Part shown: in pieces, positions 5,575-9,874 of the stretch
Numbering within the stretch: the stretch's first letter is position 1
Layout of the letters: every line of letters begins with the position of its first letter
NCBI GenBank assembly: GCA_900549655.1
Contig: UROZ01000074.1
Location: forward strand, 1 to 9,874
Origin: an uncultured Collinsella sp.
Lineage (GTDB): Bacteria; Actinomycetota; Coriobacteriia; Coriobacteriales; Coriobacteriaceae
Reading direction: 5' to 3'
DNA length: 9,874 nt
The notes under the pieces: generated by a model
The model's input: only the letters and a program-made list of their open reading frames with translations
Told to the model about the DNA's origin: nothing
Database searches by the model: none
Made by a program: the position numbers and the translations under genes

Positions 5575-7359
5575 CTAGTGCTGATTGAGTAGTCTTACGG
5601 CTTCGGCGGCCATGTTCTCGACCGTCATGCCGTTCTGAGCGAGCAGCTCGTTGGGGTCGTAGCGGTCGGGGAAGCCCTTGGCGATGCCGAAGGTGCGCGT
5701 GCGCACGGGCGTGCAGGCCAGGTAGCACGCCACGCGCTCGCCCCAGCCGCCGTCCAAGATGCCGTCCTCGAGGGTGACGACGACGCGATGCTCGGCGGCA
5801 AGGCTGTCGAGGAACTCGCGGTCGAGCTCGGTTGCGAAGCGCGGGTTGACGAGCGTGGCTTCGATACCGTACTCGGCGGCCAAGCGGTTTGCCACACGCT
5901 CGCCTAGCTCAAAGAAATCGCCGAGCGCGAGCACGGCAACGTCGCGGCCCTGGCGCACCACGTTGTAGCGAACGGCGCTGTAGTCGGTGTCCTCGGCGGG
6001 CGCCAAATCGGGGCGGCTAACCAGGCCAATGCCCGGTACGCGGATCGCCACGGGATGCTCGCGGTGATCGAGCGACCAGCTCAGCATGGACAGGTATTCC
6101 TCCATGCAGGCCGGCGCCAAGTAGCGCATGTTGGGAAGAGCGCCCAGCATGGAAATATCAAAGAACGAGAGGTGCGTCTCGGATGTGGTGCCAAAGATCG
6201 ACGCGCCAAACACCAAGATGGTTGCGGGGGCATCGTTGAGGCACAGGTCGTGCCACAGCTCGTCGTAGGCGCGCTGCAAAAACGTGCCGTACACACCAAA
6301 GACTGGCTTGGCGCCCGAGCGCGCAAGCGCGGTGGCAAAAGTTACGGCGTGCTCCTCGGCAATGCCCACATCGACAAACTGCTTACCTGCCGCAGCGCGA
6401 AGCTCGGGTGTAAAGCCCATGATGTAGGGCGTGGCGGCCGTGATGCCCACGACCTGCGGATCGCGCTCGATGGCGGCGCTGAGCGCCTCGCCCGTAATGT
6501 CGGCATAGGTGCGCGGTGCAGGCTCGCTCGGATGGCCCGGGCAGAGCTTGCGCCCAGTCGCCATGTCAAACGGACCCACGTGGTGCCAGCGTTCCGGGTC
6601 GTTCTGGGCTGGCTCAAAGCCCTTGCCCTTGGCGGTGGAGACGTGCAGCACGATGGGGTGATCGATATTGCGCAGTTCCTGCAACGCGTCGACGAGGGCC
6701 AACACATCGTTACCGGCGTCCAGATAGCGGTAGTCGAGCCCCATCGCGCGGAAAACGTTGCGCTCACAGGTGCCGTTGCTGGCGCGCAGCTCGGCCAGAT
6801 TGCGATACAGGCCACCATGGTTCTCGGCAATGGACTGGTCGTTGTCATTGACGATGATGATCAGGTTGCTGTCGAGCTCGGCGGCGTTGTTAAAGCCCTC
6901 AAACGCCAGGCCGCCCGAAAGCGAGCCGTCGCCAATAACGGTAATGACGTTGTACGTATCGCCCGCCAGGTCGCGCGCGTGGGCAAGGCCGCAGCCCAGG
7001 CTCACCGACGTGGAGGTATGGCCCATGGCGAACAGGTCGTGCTCGGACTCGTCGGGATTGGCAAAGCCGGAAGCCTCGCCATAGCGTGCTGGATCGATAT
7101 AAGTGTACGCGCGCCCGGTCAGCGCCTTGTGGGCGTAGGTCTGGTGCGAAACGTCAAAGACAATCTTGTCGATGGGGGAGTTAAACACGCGATGAAGCGC
7201 AACCGTAAGCTCAACGACGCCCAAGTTGGGGGCAACGTGCCCGCCGACGGCGGCGGAGCTTTCGAGGATTGCCTGACGGATCTCGCCGCAGAGCAGCGGG
7301 AGCTCGGCGCGGTCGAGAGCCTTGACGTCCTCGGGCGTTGTCGTTTGCGTAAGCAGCAT
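5575..7359 (-). CDS. dxs: 1-deoxy-D-xylulose-5-phosphate synthase family protein (divergent DXS)
   Basis: A 594-residue thiamine diphosphate enzyme of the DXS family, whose classical members join pyruvate and glyceraldehyde 3-phosphate into DXP, the entry to the MEP isoprenoid pathway. The order of domains is normal. The cofactor domain has His41 (GGHVAPNLG), DVSHQ with His72, and GDGSLSGG (143-150) with NDND (171-174). His259 follows the KGKGFEP loop. The pyrimidine domain (from about 284) has catalytic Glu335 in GIAEEHA and the YGTFLQRAYDE segment (357-367). A C-terminal transketolase domain follows from about 465. Two oddities stand out. The linker after the first domain is some 35-45 residues shorter than in E. 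coli DXS. The usual DRAG motif reads FGAS (384-387), so the family arginine is Gly385 and the nearby aspartate is Thr392. It may therefore be a paralogue with another acceptor. The only SD (GGAG, 7375-7372) is 12 nt from the ATG. Confidence 0.85.
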   Translation of the reverse strand: MLLTQTTTPEDVKALDRAELPLLCGEIRQAILESSAAVGGHVAPNLGVVELTVALHRVFNSPIDKIVFDVSHQTYAHKALTGRAYTYIDPARYGEASGFANPDESEHDLFAMGHTSTSVSLGCGLAHARDLAGDTYNVITVIGDGSLSGGLAFEGFNNAAELDSNLIIIVNDNDQSIAENHGGLYRNLAELRASNGTCERNVFRAMGLDYRYLDAGNDVLALVDALQELRNIDHPIVLHVSTAKGKGFEPAQNDPERWHHVGPFDMATGRKLCPGHPSEPAPRTYADITGEALSAAIERDPQVVGITAATPYIMGFTPELRAAAGKQFVDVGIAEEHAVTFATALARSGAKPVFGVYGTFLQRAYDELWHDLCLNDAPATILVFGASIFGTTSETHLSFFDISMLGALPNMRYLAPACMEEYLSMLSWSLDHREHPVAIRVPGIGLVSRPDLAPAEDTDYSAVRYNVVRQGRDVAVLALGDFFELGERVANRLAAEYGIEATLVNPRFATELDREFLDSLAAEHRVVVTLEDGILDGGWGERVACYLACTPVRTRTFGIAKGFPDRYDPNELLAQNGMTVENMAAEAVRLLNQH

Positions 7360-7471
7360 CGTTGTGGGTTACTCCATGCGAATCGAGCACCGGCGCTCCC
7401 TCGGCCGGCACAATTGCACAAAACAGTCTCGCACATTTTGGCGTTTGATATGTGACGGCGGCGCGGTAATT

Positions 7472-7483
7472 CGCCAACTGGCG
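7472..7483. promoter_or_regulatory. Imperfect palindrome CGCCAACTGGCG
   Basis: Two 5-nt arms (CGCCA and TGGCG) flank a 2-nt centre. It lies only 3 bp from the CAAAACGTTTTG palindrome, in the divergent promoter region. It could be half of a composite operator or chance in GC-rich DNA. Confidence 0.3.
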
Positions 7484-7486
7484 GGG

Positions 7487-7498
7487 CAAAACGTTTTG
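7487..7498. promoter_or_regulatory. Perfect palindrome CAAAACGTTTTG, LacI-family-like operator candidate
   Basis: A 12-bp perfect palindrome with central AAACGTTT, the kind of core often bound by LacI-family repressors. It lies 89 bp before the HD-domain gene and about 128 bp before the DXS-like gene start. No regulator gene is in the window, so the call rests on symmetry and position only. Confidence 0.4.
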
Positions 7499-7587
7499 TC
7501 CGATGCCATACTGATGTGTTCCATGATGTTTTTATCGATTGTGCGCAGGCCGTGGCTTGTCGCCGTGAGTCGCTGGAAGGAGGCAGC

Positions 7588-8121
7588 ATGTCTGATGTCG
7601 TTCGTGCCGAGAAAATCGCGTGCGAAGTGGACCATGCTGCCCGTCAACTGGCACAGGCGGGCCGTTTGGACCTGACGCGCGAGTTTATCCAGCATGGCGA
7701 TGTGACGGTGTATACGCATGTGACCTCGGTGGCGCGGGCAAGTCTGTCCTTTGCCGAGCGCTTGGGCCGCGTCGGTGTCTCGGTTGACCGCGCCTCGTTG
7801 CTGCGCGGGGCCCTGCTGCACGATTACTTTCTCTATGACTGGCACGATCCCGACCCAAGCCATCGGCTGCATGGCTTTCGCCATCCGTTTTTTGCCCTGG
7901 CACGTGCGGAGGAAGATTTTGAGCTGACGTCGCGCGAGCGGAATATCATCGTGCGGCATATGTTTCCGCTGGTGCCAGTGCCGCCGACGTGTCGTGAGGC
8001 TTGGATTGTATGCCTGGCAGATAAATGGTGCGCGCTGCGCGAGACGGTCGCCGGCCGTCTACCGCGCAAAGGCGGCGCGAACGATTCGAACGAGGGCTCG
8101 AACGAAAAGAGGAGAGGGTAG
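7588..8121 (+). CDS. HD-domain protein, putative metal-dependent phosphohydrolase
   Basis: A 177-residue soluble protein. The likely metal ligands of the HD superfamily are in order: His44 (VYTHVTSVAR), the His78-Asp79 doublet (ALLHDYFLYDWH), His99 (HGFRHP), His124 (IVRHMFPL) and Asp145 (LADKWCAL). This H-HD-H-H-D pattern suggests a phosphohydrolase, possibly on nucleotides; the substrate is unknown. The start at 7588 is chosen because AAGGAGG at 7577-7583 is only 4 nt before it. The frame is open to an ATG at 7516, but that has no ribosome binding site and adds unlikely sequence. The last 20 residues are polar and probably disordered. The stop codon is 3 bp before the next gene, so the two are co-transcribed and probably coupled. 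Confidence 0.88.
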   Translation: MSDVVRAEKIACEVDHAARQLAQAGRLDLTREFIQHGDVTVYTHVTSVARASLSFAERLGRVGVSVDRASLLRGALLHDYFLYDWHDPDPSHRLHGFRHPFFALARAEEDFELTSRERNIIVRHMFPLVPVPPTCREAWIVCLADKWCALRETVAGRLPRKGGANDSNEGSNEKRRG

Positions 8122-8124
8122 ACG

Positions 8125-9144
8125 GTGGAAACCGCGATTGATATGGCGTTCGGCGGCGCGACGCTTGCCGCCTGTCCGCTCTCGGCGCTGGTGCTCTCGT
8201 TTGCCTTCTACGGTTTTTGCGGTTGGGCATGGGAGTCGACAGTATGCGCCATGCTCAACCACGGACGCTTTGCCAACAGCGGCTTTTTGCTGGGACCGTG
8301 TTGCCCCATCTATGGCGCGGGCGGCATTGCCTGCTGGCTGCTGTTGCGCGGAATTCCTGACGCGTCGAGCCAGTTTGTCGCTGCAGCGCTCGTATGCAGC
8401 GTGATTGAGTACAGCGTGGGCGTGCTGTTGGAAAAAACAACGGGCGCTCGCTTTTGGGACTATTCGCATCTGCCGTTTAACCTGCACGGGCGCATCTGCC
8501 TGTACTGGGCCTGCGCGTTTGGCTTGGGTGCGTTATGCATTTGCCGTTTAGTGGAGCCGGCATTGCTGGGGCTGCTTGGCCATCTGCCGGTGCTGATTGT
8601 GCGGCTGTCCGCCTTTATCGTCGCGGTCGCGATGATGGTCGACGCGGTGTGCTCGTTGGCGAGCTGGCGGCGTCTGTCCGATCAGCTGGAGCGTGTGCGC
8701 GCCGACCTTGCCGACCGCATTAATGAGTCGCTTGCCGATGCCTCGGACTCAATGCTCGAGCGCATTCCCGATTCGACGATTGACTCGGTGACACAGACGC
8801 ATATCCGTAGCCGTGCCGTTAACGCATGGCTGGCCGAGCTTGGCGACGCCGCGCTCGATGCCCTGCGCGAGAAGGCTTCGATGCCGACGTTTATCGCGGA
8901 TGGTGCTCGCGGCCTGGCGCTCGCTGCCCGCCGCGTGGCCGATGCCGCGCCGAGCATGCCGCGTCCGTCGCTCAGTCGTCGCCTTGCCGGCAAGCGCATG
9001 AGCCGTCCGGTGCCAAGCGTGTCGCTCAGCCGCCGCGACCTACGCTTCTTTAACGCCTTCCCGCGTCTGCGCATCAATCGCTACGAAGGCGTCATTCGAG
9101 CAACTAATCTCCGCGACCGAGCCCGCGAGCTGTTCCGCCACTAG
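8125..9144 (+). CDS. Putative ABC-transporter type IV membrane protein (PF06541-like) with arginine-rich C-terminal tail
   Basis: A 339-residue protein. The first half (about 21-178) has five membrane helices and matches the uncharacterised family called putative ABC-transporter type IV (CmpB-type). Hallmarks are FAFYGFCGWAWES (26-38), GFLLGPCCPIYGAGG (53-67), IEYSVGVLLEKTTGARFWDY (94-113) and the following PFNLHGRICLYW. No ATPase is linked and real transport activity has not been shown for the family as far as I know. The second half (180-339) is hydrophilic, with helical stretches and an arginine-rich end in which SLSRR occurs twice (282-286 and 300-304). The GTG at 8125 is chosen for its GGAGAGG site (8111-8117, 7 nt before); an ATG at 8143 is the alternative. 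It lies 3 bp after the HD gene, so a joint role is likely. Confidence 0.82.
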   Translation: METAIDMAFGGATLAACPLSALVLSFAFYGFCGWAWESTVCAMLNHGRFANSGFLLGPCCPIYGAGGIACWLLLRGIPDASSQFVAAALVCSVIEYSVGVLLEKTTGARFWDYSHLPFNLHGRICLYWACAFGLGALCICRLVEPALLGLLGHLPVLIVRLSAFIVAVAMMVDAVCSLASWRRLSDQLERVRADLADRINESLADASDSMLERIPDSTIDSVTQTHIRSRAVNAWLAELGDAALDALREKASMPTFIADGARGLALAARRVADAAPSMPRPSLSRRLAGKRMSRPVPSVSLSRRDLRFFNAFPRLRINRYEGVIRATNLRDRARELFRH

Positions 9145-9203
9145 CCGAGACGGGCGCGCTCACGGCTTCCTTGCTCGCGTATTTCCCGTTCGTTTCGCGT
9201 CCG

Positions 9204-9240
9204 TTGCCGCGCCGTTTCCAAGATTGCGGCGCCGTTTCCA
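9204..9240. repeat. Tandem 17-nt direct repeat upstream of the ammonium transporter gene
   Basis: TTGCCGCGCCGTTTCCA (9204-9220) recurs at 9224-9240 with one change (C to G at the fifth base), giving a 20-bp period, close to two helical turns. A shorter pair, CAACGCCG, follows at 9246-9253 and 9261-9268. The location in the 198-bp gap before the transporter gene fits tandem regulator sites, but no known nitrogen-regulator consensus is matched. Confidence 0.5.
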
Positions 9241-9271
9241 TTCGACAACGCCGCGTTTAACAACGCCGTAT

Positions 9272-9285
9272 CTGGTCTACACCAG
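9272..9285. promoter_or_regulatory. Dyad CTGGTCTACACCAG before the ammonium transporter gene
   Basis: Five-nucleotide arms CTGGT and ACCAG flank CTAC. The shape (TGGT-n4-ACCA) resembles GntR-type operators. It lies 57 bp before the start codon. I see no convincing -10/-35 pair nearby, so whether it is an operator or a small leader stem is open. Confidence 0.35.
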
Positions 9286-9342
9286 TTGCCCCTCGGCCGC
9301 ATTATGGGCGCCGACAACGTTCATGCGACCAAGGGAGAGCGA

Positions 9343-9874
9343 ATGTACGATACGGGATCGACAACGTTTATGCTCATCTGCACCATGCTCGTGTTTTTAA
9401 TGACACCGGGTCTGGCGTTTTTCTATGGCGGCCTGTCCAGGCGCAAAAATGTCATCAACACCATGCTCATGTGCTTTGGCGCCATTGGTCTGGTTGGTGT
9501 GCTGTGGATTGTTGCCGGCTGGTCTCTGGCCTATGGCGGCGACGGTTCGAGTCCGTTTATTGGAGGCCTTGACCAGCTGCTGTGCCTGCCGGTGCTCAAC
9601 CAGGTGCTGCAGGCGGCTGAGGGCAATGCTGCGGACGGTGTCGTCTACCCTCAGATCATCAACATCGCCTTTCAGATGGCATTTGCCATGATCACGGCTG
9701 CTATCGTCACGGGCAGCCTGGCCGGCCGCGTTAAGTTCGGTGCCACGACGGCCTTCCTGGGTATTTGGCTGCTCGTGGTCTATGCGCCGCTCGCTCACAT
9801 GGTTTGGGGCGGCGAGGGCTCCTTTATTGGCGATATCATCGGCGCGCTCGACTTTGCCGGCGGCGACGTGGTGC
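9343..9874 (+). CDS. amt: Ammonium transporter (Amt family), 3'-truncated by the window
   Basis: The first 177 residues of an Amt/MEP/Rh channel, running off the window edge without a stop. Family landmarks are LAFFYGGLSRRKN (24-36), the QMAFAMITAAIVTGSLAGR segment (111-129) carrying the pore-gate phenylalanine, and PLAHMVWG (148-155), followed by GALDFAGGDVV at the very end, just before where the first pore histidine is expected. The protein conducts ammonium or ammonia across the cytoplasmic membrane. The N-terminus goes straight into the first helix without a cleavable signal. GGGAG at 9333-9337, 5 nt before the ATG, supports the start. In many bacteria a PII gene (glnK) follows; that would lie outside the window. 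The preceding gap carries a direct repeat and a dyad that may regulate it. Confidence 0.93.
   Translation, partial: MYDTGSTTFMLICTMLVFLMTPGLAFFYGGLSRRKNVINTMLMCFGAIGLVGVLWIVAGWSLAYGGDGSSPFIGGLDQLLCLPVLNQVLQAAEGNAADGVVYPQIINIAFQMAFAMITAAIVTGSLAGRVKFGATTAFLGIWLLVVYAPLAHMVWGGEGSFIGDIIGALDFAGGDVV

Larger units (their letters stand above)
7360..7587. other. Divergent intergenic region between the DXS-like and HD genes
   Basis: This 228-bp gap must hold the promoters of both divergent genes. I find no convincing -35/-10 pair on either strand. The best + candidate is TTGATA (7445-7450) with TAATTC (7467-7472), spacing 16, which is weak. The region does hold two palindromes, annotated separately. 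On the - strand the sequence ATGGAGTAA (7377-7369), a start codon, one codon and a stop, contains the only SD-like GGAG before the DXS-like gene and is in frame with it. No longer open frame here looks coding. Confidence 0.5.

Noticed and set aside
6055..7455. A 466-codon open frame on the + strand opposite the DXS-like gene
   Set aside because: It is antisense to a gene with clear family motifs; long antisense frames are expected in GC-rich DNA. It has no ribosome binding site and its product shows no recognisable domain.
7516..7587. A 24-codon N-terminal extension of the HD-domain gene
   Set aside because: No ribosome binding site precedes the ATG at 7516, while AAGGAGG lies 4 nt before the ATG at 7588.
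7322..7675. A + strand frame crossing the divergent intergenic region
   Set aside because: It overlaps the start of both real genes in other frames, has no ribosome binding site and shows no coding character.
9145..9203. A terminator after the PF06541-type gene
   Set aside because: I found no stem of useful length followed by a U-run; transcription may continue towards amt or stop by another mechanism.
9313..9370. GACAACGTTCATGC and GACAACGTTTATGC as a direct repeat across the amt start
   Set aside because: The second copy is within the coding sequence and the match is short; coincidence is the simpler reading.

Overview
The window looks like chromosomal DNA from a GC-rich, Gram-positive gut actinobacterium, most likely Coriobacteriia and Collinsella-like. 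This is an inference. The supporting signs are lipoprotein and transport genes with strong purine-rich ribosome binding sites, a GC content of roughly 60% in most genes, and intergenic hairpins carrying a GGGACAGG core, which I associate from memory with this group. No 16S or other taxonomic marker is present.

Layout. (1) At 1-899 (+) lies the 3' part of an unrecognised, AT-richer multi-pass membrane protein. It ends at a large GC-rich hairpin (935-976) shared with the convergent operon. (2) At 5364-1006 (-) is a five-gene operon: a glutamate-type substrate-binding lipoprotein, two permeases, an ATPase and a peptidase C26 (gamma-glutamyl hydrolase-type) enzyme. It has a recognisable promoter (TTGACC/TATAAC) and an attenuator-like hairpin directly after the binding-protein gene. 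(3) At 5407-5573 are two hairpins with different stems and the same loop core. The second sits 1 nt past the stop codon of the next gene. (4) At 7359-5575 (-) is a monocistronic DXS-family thiamine diphosphate enzyme. It is shorter than usual and lacks two substrate-binding residues expected in genuine DXS. (5) At 7360-7587 is a divergent intergenic region with two palindromes. (6) At 7588-9144 (+) is a tightly coupled pair: a small HD-domain protein and a PF06541-type membrane protein with a long arginine-rich tail. (7) From 9343 (+) to the window edge is the start of an ammonium transporter gene, preceded by a tandem direct repeat and a dyad.

How the genes fit together. The ABC operon would import an acidic amino acid or a gamma-glutamyl compound, and the C26 enzyme could release glutamate from it. 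With the downstream ammonium transporter this gives the window a nitrogen-acquisition flavour, although the two transport units are separated by unrelated genes. The DXS-like enzyme would feed isoprenoid or thiamine/pyridoxal precursor synthesis if it really makes DXP; its altered active site leaves this open. No mobile element, CRISPR array, tRNA or rRNA was found.
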